Assembly (NCBI RefSeq): GCF_023370775.1
Contig: NZ_JAMCCQ010000003.1
Location: 248,001 to 312,000, forward strand
Direction of reading: 5' to 3'
Origin: Marivita sp. GX14005
GTDB lineage: Bacteria; Pseudomonadota; Alphaproteobacteria; Rhodobacterales; Rhodobacteraceae
Length of the DNA stretch: 64,000 bases
Shown: one piece after another, positions 35,577 to 46,656 of the stretch
Layout of the letters: every line of letters starts with the position of its first letter
Position numbering within the stretch: position 1 is the stretch's first letter
Made by a program: the position numbers and the translations under genes
The notes under the pieces: generated by a model
The model's database searches: none
Told to the model about the DNA's origin: nothing
Seen by the model: only the letters and a program-made list of their open reading frames with translations

Positions 35577-38048
35577 TCAACGGATGAAGCGATCCCAGTC
35601 CCCAAAACTGCCCTTGACCGTCCCGCGCGGGATGCTCAGCCCGATCAGGGCCAGTCCGCAGAGCACCGAAAAGGCCAGCCCCGCAAGAGACGCGCCCGCC
35701 ACCATCGGCGCGAAGATCAGCACCACGCCCATCAGAGTATTGAGGAACCGGCCCAGCCGCGCGACAGGCGCAAGCGCCGCGACCGTCACGGTGATGACCA
35801 ACGCGCCGACGATATGGTTCGTTGCGGCAACGCCGCTGCCCCAGGGAAAGACGAGCGGCGACAGCATCAACACCACGCCAATCCCGATCATCGCCACGAA
35901 GGTCCAGGGGAAACTCATCCCGCCGCCCAGCATCTCGCCCAGAAGAACGCGCGGGGAGCGTTCGAAATCGTCCTGCCGAAGATCGGTCTCGCCCTCATCG
36001 GTATCGCCGGTGAAGAACACGCGCAGCCATGGTTGGCCCGCCTTGTGACGGCGGCGCAGGAATTGGTAGGTCGCGACCAGTTCATCCAACGAATAGGGGA
36101 TCTGCCAGACCATCGCGGCGGCGGCGATCAGCGCCAGCGTCGAATAGGTGCCGATCACGATGGGCTGGATGACGATGAAGAAGATCGAAATCGCCCCAAG
36201 CGGCACGATCATGATCCCGAAGAGCACCACCAGCCAGGGCATCGTGCGCCAGCGCCGCGCCGAGCCGACGGCCCCGACGATGATCTCCAGTGCATAGGTC
36301 AGCGCGCCGACGCCCGCGTCGGGGACCGGCCAGGCCTCGGAGACCGAGGAGGTGATGATCTGCTCGGTCCCGTTCTTGCCTTCGAGTGTGCCGGGAAAGA
36401 ACGGCTCCCACACGCCGTCGATGGTTTCGAGCTGGTAGCCCGTCAGGTAACGCGAGACGAGCAGGCCGACGACGGCCAGAACGATCACCGGCAGGCGCTG
36501 GAACCAGTCCGAGGGCGAATAGCTCCAGCCCTTCGGAATGGTCGGGCCGGTTTGCGCGGCCACGGGCGAAACGCCCGGCGATGGCGGCAAGCAGAGTGCC
36601 AGCGCGGTTGCGAGCATCCCGACCAGCGTGCCGTTCAGATAGGCCGCGCCGTTGTCGGTCCAGAAAACCAGCGGCGCGAACATGATCCAGACACCGACCG
36701 CCGCCGCCGCGAACCGTGCCCAGGGCGCGCGCCATGACAGCGACATCAGCCCGAAGGCGAAAAGCAGCAGTCCGGCCAGAACGTCGCTCGCGATCATCCA
36801 CGGATCGTCCAGCCCCAGAAGCGGCGGCGAGGTCACCATCCAGACGCCCAGCCCGGCATTGGCCCATCCGGCCCAGAGATTGCGACGGTGCTGCGTGCGA
36901 TACTCTTCCTCGTGCCGCGCGCGCAGCGCCTCGACATCGTCCGTGCGCGCATCGGCGGCTTCGAGCCAGGGCGGCGGCGTGATGCCGTTCGCCCGATACC
37001 ATTCCAGTGGATCGTCCTTCAGTTTGTCGATCAGAACCGGCAGCTTGTCCGCGATCCGCTCCTTCGGCTCCCAATCCAGAAGATGCCGCGCCTTCGAGAT
37101 GTCGAGCGCGTAGTGATCGCTCGCCATGTCGATCATGAAGGGCCGGATGAACGGCTTTTCGCCCTGATCGAAAGCGTCGGGCACCACCGGCTCCGCATCC
37201 GTCTCCAGCTTGGCGCCCAGCTTTGCGACCGGGGCGGGCAGAACGAGCGTGCGCCATGTGTCCTCTCCGTGGATCAGCGCGCCGATGCGGTTCTGCAGCG
37301 CCGTGTAACTCATCGTGTCCGGCTCGCCGGCAAGGATCACCTCGCCCGGCTCCAGATCGCCCCGGCGGTCCACCACTTGCCGGAACAGGCGCATCATGTC
37401 GTTCAGGTGAATGAACGCCTGCCCCGCATGCGTATCGCCCGAATAGACATGCGACTTGAAATCGCGCTCGTAGATCCGCGCGATCTGGTGGCTCAGCGTG
37501 GGAACGGCGGTTTCGTCGTCGTAGAGCCCAGCAAGGCGCAGGAACACGGTTTTCATGCCCTCCGCTTCCTCGCGGATGATCCTTTCGGTGCGCGCCTTGG
37601 ATTGCGGATAGGCCCAAGCGGGCGCAAGTGGCGCGTCTTCGGTGATCCGCTCGCCCGGAACGCCGGGTTCGTGCACCAGCATCGTGCCGGAATAGACGAA
37701 TTGCTCGACCTCGACCTTTTGCAACGCCCGCAGCAGGTTGCGCGTGCCCTCCTCGTTGACGGCCTCGTATTGCGGGCGTTCCTTGCCGCTGAAATCGAAA
37801 TAGGCCGCCAGATGGACGACCGATGCCACGTTCCTTTCGCCAAGCATCTCGCGCAACGTATCGACAGCGTGCTCGCAGGATTTCGCATCCGTGATATCGC
37901 AGCCGATCATGTCCTCGCGATCCTCGCAAAGCTGCGGCAGATCGAACCCGATGACCCGATACGCCCCGGACAATTCGCGGCTCAGGGCCGAGCCGATATT
38001 CCCCGCGGCGCCGGTGATGATGACAACTGATTTGTCCTGCGTGCTCAT
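35577..38048 (-). CDS. Epimerase / SPW-repeat / VKOR-like membrane fusion protein
   Basis: An 823-residue fusion. Residues 1-345 are an extended-SDR epimerase domain with TGAAGNIG at 12-19 and Tyr147-x3-Lys151. Residues 390-485 hold SPW-type paired membrane helices (NAGLGVWMVTSPPLLG, then VGVWIMFAPLVFW). Residues 507-665 resemble VKOR-family membrane domains in outline (SPSDWFQRLP, VPDAGVGALTY), but there is no Cys anywhere in that stretch. The place where I expect the CxxC pair reads GTYSTLAL. More membrane helices follow to the C-terminus. The ATG at 38048 has GAGGGG upstream. It is divergent from the Crp/Fnr gene and upstream of the SDR-ku-ligD unit. Confidence 0.8.
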   Translation of the reverse strand: MSTQDKSVVIITGAAGNIGSALSRELSGAYRVIGFDLPQLCEDREDMIGCDITDAKSCEHAVDTLREMLGERNVASVVHLAAYFDFSGKERPQYEAVNEEGTRNLLRALQKVEVEQFVYSGTMLVHEPGVPGERITEDAPLAPAWAYPQSKARTERIIREEAEGMKTVFLRLAGLYDDETAVPTLSHQIARIYERDFKSHVYSGDTHAGQAFIHLNDMMRLFRQVVDRRGDLEPGEVILAGEPDTMSYTALQNRIGALIHGEDTWRTLVLPAPVAKLGAKLETDAEPVVPDAFDQGEKPFIRPFMIDMASDHYALDISKARHLLDWEPKERIADKLPVLIDKLKDDPLEWYRANGITPPPWLEAADARTDDVEALRARHEEEYRTQHRRNLWAGWANAGLGVWMVTSPPLLGLDDPWMIASDVLAGLLLFAFGLMSLSWRAPWARFAAAAVGVWIMFAPLVFWTDNGAAYLNGTLVGMLATALALCLPPSPGVSPVAAQTGPTIPKGWSYSPSDWFQRLPVIVLAVVGLLVSRYLTGYQLETIDGVWEPFFPGTLEGKNGTEQIITSSVSEAWPVPDAGVGALTYALEIIVGAVGSARRWRTMPWLVVLFGIMIVPLGAISIFFIVIQPIVIGTYSTLALIAAAAMVWQIPYSLDELVATYQFLRRRHKAGQPWLRVFFTGDTDEGETDLRQDDFERSPRVLLGEMLGGGMSFPWTFVAMIGIGVVLMLSPLVFPWGSGVAATNHIVGALVITVTVAALAPVARLGRFLNTLMGVVLIFAPMVAGASLAGLAFSVLCGLALIGLSIPRGTVKGSFGDWDRFIR

Positions 38049-38215
38049 GTGCGTCCCCTCATATCTTACCCGCCCAACGAACGACTTTGCCGATGGTTCA
38101 CCGCGGCGCGGCGTCGGCCGTTGCGCGAATTTCCGCTCATGCGCTGTTGAGAACGGCTGAAACCGCGGGCAGGATCGCTTAGAAGTTGTGCAACGCGTCA
38201 AGACGGGACAGATTC

Positions 38216-38953
38216 ATGACCCTGCCGATCCCATCCGGCACCGGCATCGCGCCGGCCCGTTTTTCATCCATTGTGGACGAATACCTCAACCTCTGGCCGC
38301 ATCTGCCCGTCCAGCACGCCGCAAAAGGGCAGTTCATCGTCGATGAGGGCGATTTCGCCGACAGCTCGATCCTGCTGCTCGATGGCTGGATGGCGCTCTC
38401 CAAGACGCTGCCCGACGGCGAGCGGCAGATCATAGACGTGCTGCTGCCCGGCGATTTCGTGCTGCTCGGGGCCAGTGTCGCGCCGGTCGCCGCCTGTTCG
38501 GTGGAGGCACTGAGCGATGCCAGCTACACCGTGCTCACGCCCGAACGCGCCAACGGGCCCGAGCCGGTGATGGCGCGGCTACGCACCCTTCTGGCGGCGG
38601 TGCTGGTGACGACGCAGGCGCGCACCGCCGAATTGCTGCTTCGGCTCGGCAAGAGCAGCGCGGCCAGCCGAACCGCCTATGCGCTGCTCGAACTCTACGT
38701 CCGGCTGGAGCCGCTCGGCCTTGCCAGCGATGGCCGGTTCAGCCTGCCGATGACACAACAGAAGATCGGCGAATTCGTCGGGCTGAGCAACGTCCATGTC
38801 TGCCGCACGATGCGCCGGCTCGAACGCGACGGGATTATCAGCCATCCGGCACCCGGCGAGATTCGCATCGACGATCTGGAGGCGCTCAGCCGGATCGCCG
38901 ATATCGATCTTGCGCTTTTCCGCGAGGAAATCCTGCTGCGCCGTCCGAGTTGA
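38216..38953 (+). CDS. Crp/Fnr-family transcriptional regulator
   Basis: A 245-residue regulator. The cyclic-nucleotide-type beta-barrel spans about 20-130 (KGQFIVDEGDFADSSILLLDGWM) and is followed by a long dimer helix and a winged helix-turn-helix (TQQKIGEFVGLSNVHVCRTMRRLERDG). There is no N-terminal Cys cluster as in Fnr, so an Fe-S oxygen sensor is unlikely. The recognition helix has Asn-Val-His-Val-Cys-Arg where Fnr has Val-Glu-Thr-Ile-Ser-Arg, so base specificity may differ. It is placed among stress genes and is a candidate reader of the TTAAC-N4-GTTAA boxes nearby. Its 3' end overlaps the convergent CBS gene by 68 bases. Confidence 0.9.
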   Translation: MTLPIPSGTGIAPARFSSIVDEYLNLWPHLPVQHAAKGQFIVDEGDFADSSILLLDGWMALSKTLPDGERQIIDVLLPGDFVLLGASVAPVAACSVEALSDASYTVLTPERANGPEPVMARLRTLLAAVLVTTQARTAELLLRLGKSSAASRTAYALLELYVRLEPLGLASDGRFSLPMTQQKIGEFVGLSNVHVCRTMRRLERDGIISHPAPGEIRIDDLEALSRIADIDLALFREEILLRRPS

Positions 38954-39377
38954 CGGTCTCGCGCAGTTCCACGATCTCGCCCAGCGTCTGGCCGGCCATT
39001 TCCTCGCTGGCATCTTGGGCGATATCGCCCAGCGTCACGATCCCGGCCAGGGCGCCCTGCGCATCGAGCACGACCAGTCGGCGCAGTTGCAGATCGCCCA
39101 TGAGCGCCGCGGCTTCGGCCAGCGGCTGATCGGTGCGGCAGGTGAAGACCTTGCGGGTCATGATCGTCTCGATCGCCCCGTCGCCACCGCCCGCGCAGGC
39201 CTTCGGACACCACCGCGTGACGATATCGCGATCGGTGACGACGCCCAGCACGCGGCCCGCCTCGCAGATCGGAACGAACCCGATGTCGAGCTTGCCCATC
39301 AGGGCCGCGACCGCCCGGATCGAGGTATCGCCTGTCACCGTGGTGATGGGCCTGCGCATGATGGTTTCGACCTTCAT
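38886..39377 (-). CDS. CBS-pair protein, last gene of the N-ATPase operon
   Basis: A 163-residue protein of two CBS domains: residues 1-58 (MKVETIMRRPITTVTGDTSI, GVVTDRDIV) and 72-130 (IETIMTRKVFTCRTDQPL, GIVTLGDIAQ). Such pairs bind AMP, ATP or related nucleotides. The ATG at 39377 has GGAGG upstream and lies one base past the atpG stop, so it is translated with the ATPase and could link pump output to adenylate charge (inference). The last 20 or so residues lie in antisense overlap with the Crp/Fnr gene. Confidence 0.87.
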   Translation of the reverse strand: MKVETIMRRPITTVTGDTSIRAVAALMGKLDIGFVPICEAGRVLGVVTDRDIVTRWCPKACAGGGDGAIETIMTRKVFTCRTDQPLAEAAALMGDLQLRRLVVLDAQGALAGIVTLGDIAQDASEEMAGQTLGEIVELRETVNSDGAAGFPRGKAQDRYRRSG

Positions 39378-39378
39378 T

Positions 39379-40278
39379 TCATCCTCCGCCTGCAATATTC
39401 CGCCGCGCGCCGCGCCGGTCGTGTTTCAGCGCCTCGAAACCGATGATGACGTCCATCAACTCGGTCGTGATCTCGGACTGCCGCAGCATCCGCATGTCGC
39501 CCGTCAGCCCCTCCAGCCGTTCGTCGATGGAGCGTTCGGCCTGCTGCATCCGCGCCAGACGCGCCGCGTTCTCGGTCACCAGCGCCTCTGCTGCGGCGTG
39601 GAAAATCTCGGCAAAGAGATAGCCGCGGATCAATGCGGCGAGCAGCGGCGCGGGCGCCATGCGGGCAAAGGGCAGGCTGCGCGACGCCCAGCTTTGCCGC
39701 GTGAAACCGCGCAGTAGGTCCGGATCGAAGGGCAAAAGCCGCTGCAGCGCGGGCGCCTGCCGGCCATGATCGCCCCGCTGCATGAAGATCAGCGCAACAG
39801 GCGCATCGGGCGCCCCGCGCAGATCGTCCAGCGCCGAGATAGCCCGCCCCGCGAGCCGCCCCAGCCCGTCCGCGCTGGCCGGCGGCATCAGCACCCGCTC
39901 CAGCACGATCCCTTCGGCGCTCAGCGCGTCCTCCATCCGTGCGCCGACGCAAAGCACGCGGGCGGGCGCGTCCGCCACCGCGCGCAGCACGCGCGCCGCG
40001 ACCGTTTCGTTGTAATTGCCGCACAGCCCGTGATCGGATCCGAAGGCGATCATTACCGGCGCCGCGTCCCCGGCCTGGGCTTGCGGCAAAGGCCCATGTG
40101 CCAGCACATGCGCGTGCAGCCCGGCCAGAACCGTGCGGCGGTAATCGCCGATCGCGTCGGCAGCCTCCTCGTAGGGCAGCGCGTTGATCGCCGACATGGT
40201 TTTCATCGTGCGCACGATACCCCGAATGCTTTGCATCGTGTCGCCGCGGCGGGTGAGCTGTTCAAGCGTCTGCGTCAT
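39379..40278 (-). CDS. atpG: N-ATPase gamma subunit
   Basis: A 299-residue central-stalk subunit of an N-type F1 ATPase. The N-terminal helix ([20 protein letters not shown], then [15 protein letters not shown]) and the C-terminal helix ([15 protein letters not shown]) form the coiled coil that turns inside alpha3-beta3. The middle domain has [15 protein letters not shown], the family block. It closes the nine ATPase genes in the N-ATPase order and overlaps atpA by 17 bases. It is divergent from standard gamma, as is usual for this class. Confidence 0.93.
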   Translation of the reverse strand: MTQTLEQLTRRGDTMQSIRGIVRTMKTMSAINALPYEEAADAIGDYRRTVLAGLHAHVLAHGPLPQAQAGDAAPVMIAFGSDHGLCGNYNETVAARVLRAVADAPARVLCVGARMEDALSAEGIVLERVLMPPASADGLGRLAGRAISALDDLRGAPDAPVALIFMQRGDHGRQAPALQRLLPFDPDLLRGFTRQSWASRSLPFARMAPAPLLAALIRGYLFAEIFHAAAEALVTENAARLARMQQAERSIDERLEGLTGDMRMLRQSEITTELMDVIIGFEALKHDRRGARRNIAGGG

Positions 40279-41773
40279 CGCCGCCCCCGCGCACCGCCGC
40301 CCTGGCTGATGCGATCACCTGCTCGCGCAGATCAGCCTCCAGCGCCTCGCCTGCGGCAATGCGCTCGGCCAGCCCGTGATCCTCCTGCCCGAGCGCCGAG
40401 CGCACGGCCTGCATCGCCGCTGCGGCGCGCGCCTCGTCCATACCGTCGAACACGCCCTCCATCGCGGCCAGTAGCACGCCAAGCTGTTCGCCCGCCGGGA
40501 TCGGATCGCGCTCGGGCTGGCGTAGCGCGCTGCGCACCGCCGCGCCGCGCGCGAGCCGCTGGCGTGTAGCCTCGTCCAGACGGGTGCCGAACCGGGCGAA
40601 GTCCTCGAGTTCTTCGAATTGCGACAGCGTGACCCGCAGGTTGCCCGCCACCTCGCGAAACGCCCGCGCCTGCGCCTTGCCGCCCACGCGGCTGGCCGAG
40701 ACGCCCAGATCGACCGCCGGGAACTGGTTGCGCCGCACCAGACGCGGCGAAAGGTAGATCTGTCCATCGGTGATCGAGATGAGGTTCGTCGGGATATAGG
40801 CCGACAGGTTCTCCGCCTGCGTCTCCACCACCGGCAGCGCGGTGATCGAGCCATGCCCTTCGGCGAACTGGCCCGCCCGTTCGAGCAATCGCGCATGGAC
40901 ATAGAAGATATCGCCCGGAAACGCCTCCCGTCCCGGCGGGCGGCGCAGCAGCAGCGACAATTCGCGATAGGCATGGGCATGGCGCGTCAGATCGTCGAAG
41001 ACGATCAGCACATCGCGCCCCTCGGCGGCGAAGGCTTCGGCGACGGTCATCGCGGCATAGGGCGCGACATAGGCCAGACCGGGTGCATCCTCGTCGCCGG
41101 CAACGACGATCACGCTGCGATCCATCATGCCGCCATCCCCGATGGCGCCGATCACCTTGGCGACAGCATCGCCGCGCTGACCGATGGCGCAATAGACGCA
41201 AGCGACCTGCGTGTCGCGCTGGTTGAGGATGGCATCGACGGCGATGGAAGTCTTGCCGGTCTGGCGATCCCCGATGATCAACTCGCGCTGGCCCAGTCCG
41301 ACCGGCACCGCGGCATCGATGGCCTTCAGCCCCGTCGCCAGCGGGCGCGACACCGCGCGGCGTGCGCGGATGGGGGGCGCATCCGCCTCGATCGGGCGGC
41401 GCGTCTGCGCCCCGAGCGCGCCTTGGCCGTCGCGCGGACGGCCCAGCGCGTCGACCACGCGGCCCAGCAACTCCGCACCCACCGGCACGCCGATCACGCG
41501 CCCGGTGCGCCGCACGTCCTCGCCGGGCGCGACGCGTTCGGACGGGCCGAGCAGCACAACGCCGAGCCGGTCCGGCTCCAGATCGAAGACGACGCCCTGC
41601 ACGCCCGACGCGAACTCCAGAACCTCGTCGGCCAGCGCGCGCGCCAGACCGGAGACGATGGCCACGCCATCGGCCACTTCCGCAACGCGGCCGATCTCCC
41701 GGACCACCGGGGCGGGCGCGGGACTGGTGATGAGCGCCTCCAACAACGCGCCGGTGCCGGTGTCAGGACGCAT
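40262..41773 (-). CDS. atpA: N-ATPase alpha subunit
   Basis: A 503-residue catalytic-core subunit. The P-loop is GDRQTGKT, followed by [10 protein letters not shown] and [31 protein letters not shown], all alpha-subunit hallmarks. The ATG at 41773 overlaps the atpF end by 11 bases and gives a short N-terminus ([15 protein letters not shown]), lacking the long delta-binding helix of standard alpha. That agrees with N-ATPases having no separate delta gene. The gene order places it after atpF, as in other N-ATPase operons. Confidence 0.95.
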   Translation of the reverse strand: MRPDTGTGALLEALITSPAPAPVVREIGRVAEVADGVAIVSGLARALADEVLEFASGVQGVVFDLEPDRLGVVLLGPSERVAPGEDVRRTGRVIGVPVGAELLGRVVDALGRPRDGQGALGAQTRRPIEADAPPIRARRAVSRPLATGLKAIDAAVPVGLGQRELIIGDRQTGKTSIAVDAILNQRDTQVACVYCAIGQRGDAVAKVIGAIGDGGMMDRSVIVVAGDEDAPGLAYVAPYAAMTVAEAFAAEGRDVLIVFDDLTRHAHAYRELSLLLRRPPGREAFPGDIFYVHARLLERAGQFAEGHGSITALPVVETQAENLSAYIPTNLISITDGQIYLSPRLVRRNQFPAVDLGVSASRVGGKAQARAFREVAGNLRVTLSQFEELEDFARFGTRLDEATRQRLARGAAVRSALRQPERDPIPAGEQLGVLLAAMEGVFDGMDEARAAAAMQAVRSALGQEDHGLAERIAAGEALEADLREQVIASARAAVRGGGDDADA

Positions 41774-42515
41774 CGCGCATCTCCTCGGCAAGCGTGTCGA
41801 GCGTGGCGTCCAACTGCGACAGGTAACTTTCGACAGTCCACTCGATCTCCGTCGCGCCAAGCGTCAGGCGCAGGCCCGGCGACATGGCGGGATCGACGTC
41901 AAAACGCAACGCAGCGTCCGGCACGAGATCGGTCACGGCTGCCTGCACAGCCTCCCGCGTCTCAGGCGGTAGCGCTTCACGGCTGATTGCGGTGATCGCG
42001 GCGCCGCCCTCGGCCGCGCCCGCCAGATCGCCCGAGGCCGTGCGGAGCCGCTCCGCCCCGCGCTCCACGATCCGCCGTTCGAGCGTTTCATCGGCCAGAT
42101 CGGCCAGCGCTTTGCGCGTCAGTGCCAGAATGGCGGCGGCCCCATCGCGCTCCAGCCCGGCCCGCATCTCCTGCGCGGCCCGCTCGCGCTCTTTCAGGCG
42201 CTCCGCTTCCTCGGCCCGCGCCGCTTCGCGTGCCTTCTGCAGAAGCTCCGCGCGCTCGGCTTCCGCATCGAGCCGCGCGGCGGCGAGCACATCGGCGCGG
42301 CTGGCGCTCAGTGCGGCGATCTCGGCGCGGTATTCCGCCTCGCGCGCTTCGGCTTCGGCACGAATCTGGCCGGCCTCGCCCATGCGCTCGGCAATCTCGG
42401 CCTCGCGTGCATCGATGCCGTCCAGGATGGGACGGTAGAGAAACCGTTTCAGAAGCCAGACCAGCACGAGGAAATTGGCGATCTGCGCCCCGACGGTGAT
42501 CCAGTCGATCGACAT
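41763..42515 (-). CDS. atpF: N-ATPase b subunit with long C-terminal extension
   Basis: A 250-residue stator subunit. One membrane helix spans about 8-27 ([20 protein letters not shown]). A long charged helix at about 30-150 ([20 protein letters not shown]) forms the stalk. The C-terminal 90 residues ([14 protein letters not shown], then [21 protein letters not shown]) resemble the end of delta or FliH-type stator proteins. This may stand in for the missing delta subunit (inference). It follows atpE by four bases. It is longer than the roughly 156 residues of E. coli b. Confidence 0.92.
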   Translation of the reverse strand: MSIDWITVGAQIANFLVLVWLLKRFLYRPILDGIDAREAEIAERMGEAGQIRAEAEAREAEYRAEIAALSASRADVLAAARLDAEAERAELLQKAREAARAEEAERLKERERAAQEMRAGLERDGAAAILALTRKALADLADETLERRIVERGAERLRTASGDLAGAAEGGAAITAISREALPPETREAVQAAVTDLVPDAALRFDVDPAMSPGLRLTLGATEIEWTVESYLSQLDATLDTLAEEMRDAS

Positions 42516-42519
42516 CGCG

Positions 42520-42810
42520 TCAGCCTCCGGCTCCCTGCCCGGCCGCTTCGAGCGCTGCGTTCCAGAACGGGTTGGCGAAAAGCAGGATCATCGCGACGAC
42601 GAAGCAGTAGATCGCGGTGGATTCGATCATCGCCAGCGAGACGAAGAGCGTGCGCGACAGCGTACCGGCGGCATCCGGCTGCTGCGCAATCGCGCTGAGC
42701 GCGGTGGCCGCGGCGCGGCCCTCGCCCAGCGCGGGGCCGATGGCGCCAAGCGCCACGGTCAGACCGGCGGTAAAGATCGAGATCATGGCGATGAGGGAAA
42801 GATCGGTCAT
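42520..42810 (-). CDS. atpE: N-ATPase c subunit (rotor ring), Na+-type ligands
   Basis: A 96-residue two-helix proteolipid. Helix 1 contains GAIGPALGEGRAAAT with Glu30; helix 2 contains IESTAIYCFV with Glu63, Ser64, Thr65 and Tyr68. In the Ilyobacter Na+-ATPase the Na+ ligand set includes Gln32, Glu65, Ser66 and Tyr70, so the helix 2 ligands are matched and the Gln is replaced by Glu. This fits the N-ATPase class, predicted to pump Na+ or H+ outward. Overlaps atpB by four bases. Confidence 0.95.
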   Translation of the reverse strand: MTDLSLIAMISIFTAGLTVALGAIGPALGEGRAAATALSAIAQQPDAAGTLSRTLFVSLAMIESTAIYCFVVAMILLFANPFWNAALEAAGQGAGG

Positions 42811-43508
42811 GCACTGTCCTTTCGTGGCACGGATTCGCCCGGCGGCGGCGTGGCCGTGGCCGAAGAGATGTAGACGGTTGCGAGGATGGCGAAGATATAG
42901 GCCTGGATCACGCCGGTCAGCAGGCCGAGCATGTTCATCAGCACCGGGAAGAAGAACGGCGCGATGGCAAGCAGGATCGCCGCGATCACCGCGCCCGACA
43001 TGATGTTGCCGTAAAGGCGGATCGCCAGCGACACGCCGCGCGACACCTCGCCGATGATGTTGAAGGGCAGCATGATCGGCGACGGCTCGATATAGCTGCG
43101 CAGATAGCCCGCAAACCCCCGGTTGCCGATCCCGAACAGCGGCACCGCGACGAGCACCGCCAGCGCCAGCGCCACCGTGGTCGAGAGCGACGCGGTCGGC
43201 GTGTCGAAGCCCGGAACGACCGTCAGAAGGTTGGCGGTCACGATGAAGAGAAACAGCGTGCCGACGAAATAGAGGATGCGCGGATCGCGGTTGCCCGTGA
43301 TCTCGGCGATCTGGTCCACGATCCCGCCCACGGTGACTTCGAGCGCGGTGCGCCAGCGGTTCGGCGGCACATCGGGCTTGAGGTTGCGCGTGACGATGGC
43401 CGCGATGCCGGTCAGCAGCGCCATGATCACCCAGGTGTTCACGATGGTGGCGTTTATCGCCACACCGGCAAGCGTGAAGAGGATCGTATCGTCCGGCGTC
43501 AGTTGCAT
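42807..43508 (-). CDS. atpB: N-ATPase a subunit
   Basis: A 233-residue membrane subunit with five or six helices. The essential Arg is Arg164 in LAIRLYGNIMSG. Other conserved parts are RILYFVGTLFLFIVTANLLTVVPGF and the C-terminal IQAYIFAILATVYIS. Together with the c-ring it forms the ion path. It starts 10 bases inside atpR. It is closest in layout to short N-type a subunits without the N-terminal export domain. Confidence 0.94.
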   Translation of the reverse strand: MQLTPDDTILFTLAGVAINATIVNTWVIMALLTGIAAIVTRNLKPDVPPNRWRTALEVTVGGIVDQIAEITGNRDPRILYFVGTLFLFIVTANLLTVVPGFDTPTASLSTTVALALAVLVAVPLFGIGNRGFAGYLRSYIEPSPIMLPFNIIGEVSRGVSLAIRLYGNIMSGAVIAAILLAIAPFFFPVLMNMLGLLTGVIQAYIFAILATVYISSATATPPPGESVPRKDSA

Positions 43509-43804
43509 GGCGCGCGCTCCGTGCTTGCCGGCAGCCGCCGGCGGGCGATCAGCAGAATGAGCAGCCTTGCGGCCAGGAATCCCGCCATGAACCCGCCGAG
43601 CATGGGCGCGCCCTGCAGCGCGACAAGCCAGCCCGCGCCGAGCAGCGCTGCGAGCCGCAAGGCCGCGCTGGCGAAAAGAACCGCGCCGGGCCGAGCGCTG
43701 CGCAGCGCGAGCCGAAGGCCGACGGCGAGACCGCCGAAGAAGAGCATGGCGGCCAGCCCGCCCGCAGCCGCGCCCAGCGCGAGCGCCGTCCAGTCCAGAG
43801 CCAT
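43499..43804 (-). CDS. atpR: AtpR, N-ATPase-specific membrane protein
   Basis: A 101-residue protein with three predicted membrane helices (about 4-24, 38-58 and 62-82). It is located between atpQ and atpB, the position occupied by atpR in N-ATPase operons. The ATG at 43804 overlaps the atpQ stop by one base (TGATG). The polar face of helix 2 has several Arg residues. AtpR is thought to help c-ring assembly, together with AtpQ. Recognition is by position and size more than motif. Confidence 0.85.
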   Translation of the reverse strand: MALDWTALALGAAAGGLAAMLFFGGLAVGLRLALRSARPGAVLFASAALRLAALLGAGWLVALQGAPMLGGFMAGFLAARLLILLIARRRLPASTERAPCN

Positions 43805-44087
43805 CACTTCCCGCCTCCTTCCCTGTCGATCCAACCCCAGGCGATCAGCCCCCCGATCACGACCCCCGCCAGCAGGAGCGCCAGCGTCCAGGAGAAGTCC
43901 TGCGGCAGGGTCCGGTCGAGCCAGAACCCCAGCAAGGCGCCCCCCACCGTCGGCACCGCCACGGACCAGCCGACCATCCCGAAGGTGCCGATCCCGCGCA
44001 GCGGGCTCGGGGCTGGATCGTCGCGCGCGGTTTTCATCCGCCGCGCGCCATGTCCGATCCGCTCGGCGCGTCGCTTGTCATCCTCGC

Positions 44088-44091
<4 letters not shown>
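43804..44091 (-). CDS. atpQ: AtpQ, AtpI-like N-ATPase assembly protein
   Basis: A 95-residue protein with a charged N-terminal 30 residues (SEDDKRRAERIGHGARRMK) and two membrane helices (about 38-58 and 68-87). The loop GFWLDRTLP is typical of AtpI/AtpZ-type proteins. It is positioned between atpC and atpR as in other N-ATPase operons. It overlaps atpC by four bases and atpR by one. A role in Mg2+ or c-ring handling is proposed for such proteins. Confidence 0.86.
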
Positions 44092-46473
<2,382 letters not shown>

Positions 46474-46542
46474 TTGAAATCTCCTTACTCTTATGTCGGC
46501 ATTGCGATTGCCCCATGTCTATCGGACGCCCATGCGGCTGCA

Positions 46543-46556
46543 TTAACGCCCGTTAA
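46543..46556. promoter_or_regulatory. Fnr/Dnr-like box upstream of hdeD-N-ATPase
   Basis: TTAAC-GCCC-GTTAA is a perfect inverted repeat with the 14-base spacing of Crp/Fnr-superfamily sites (TTGAT-N4-ATCAA is the Fnr form). Its centre is about 76 bases before the hdeD start. The surrounding GCATTAACG...CGTTAAG is shared with the phaC site. Confidence 0.65.
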
Positions 46557-46585
46557 GCCGGCTGCCGCGCGGCTCGCCGCCGGTC

Positions 46586-46599
46586 TTGACGAAAGTTAA
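46586..46599. promoter_or_regulatory. Fnr/Dnr-like box upstream of the phasin gene
   Basis: TTGAC-GAAA-GTTAA is a near-perfect second box, 57 bases before the phasin start, in the same divergent gap as the hdeD box. If it is a class II site centred at -41.5, the start of transcription would fall about 23 bases before the phasin ATG (inference). Confidence 0.55.
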
Positions 46600-46656
46600 T
46601 GCAGTCCCGCGCGGATCGCGCCATGCTGCCTGCGCAATCATGAAAGGAAACCTGAC

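Noticed and set aside
41763-41773. Longer atpA start upstream of 41773
   Set aside because: The extension lies inside the atpF coding end in another frame and is not conserved-looking; the ATG at 41773 gives the expected short N-ATPase alpha.
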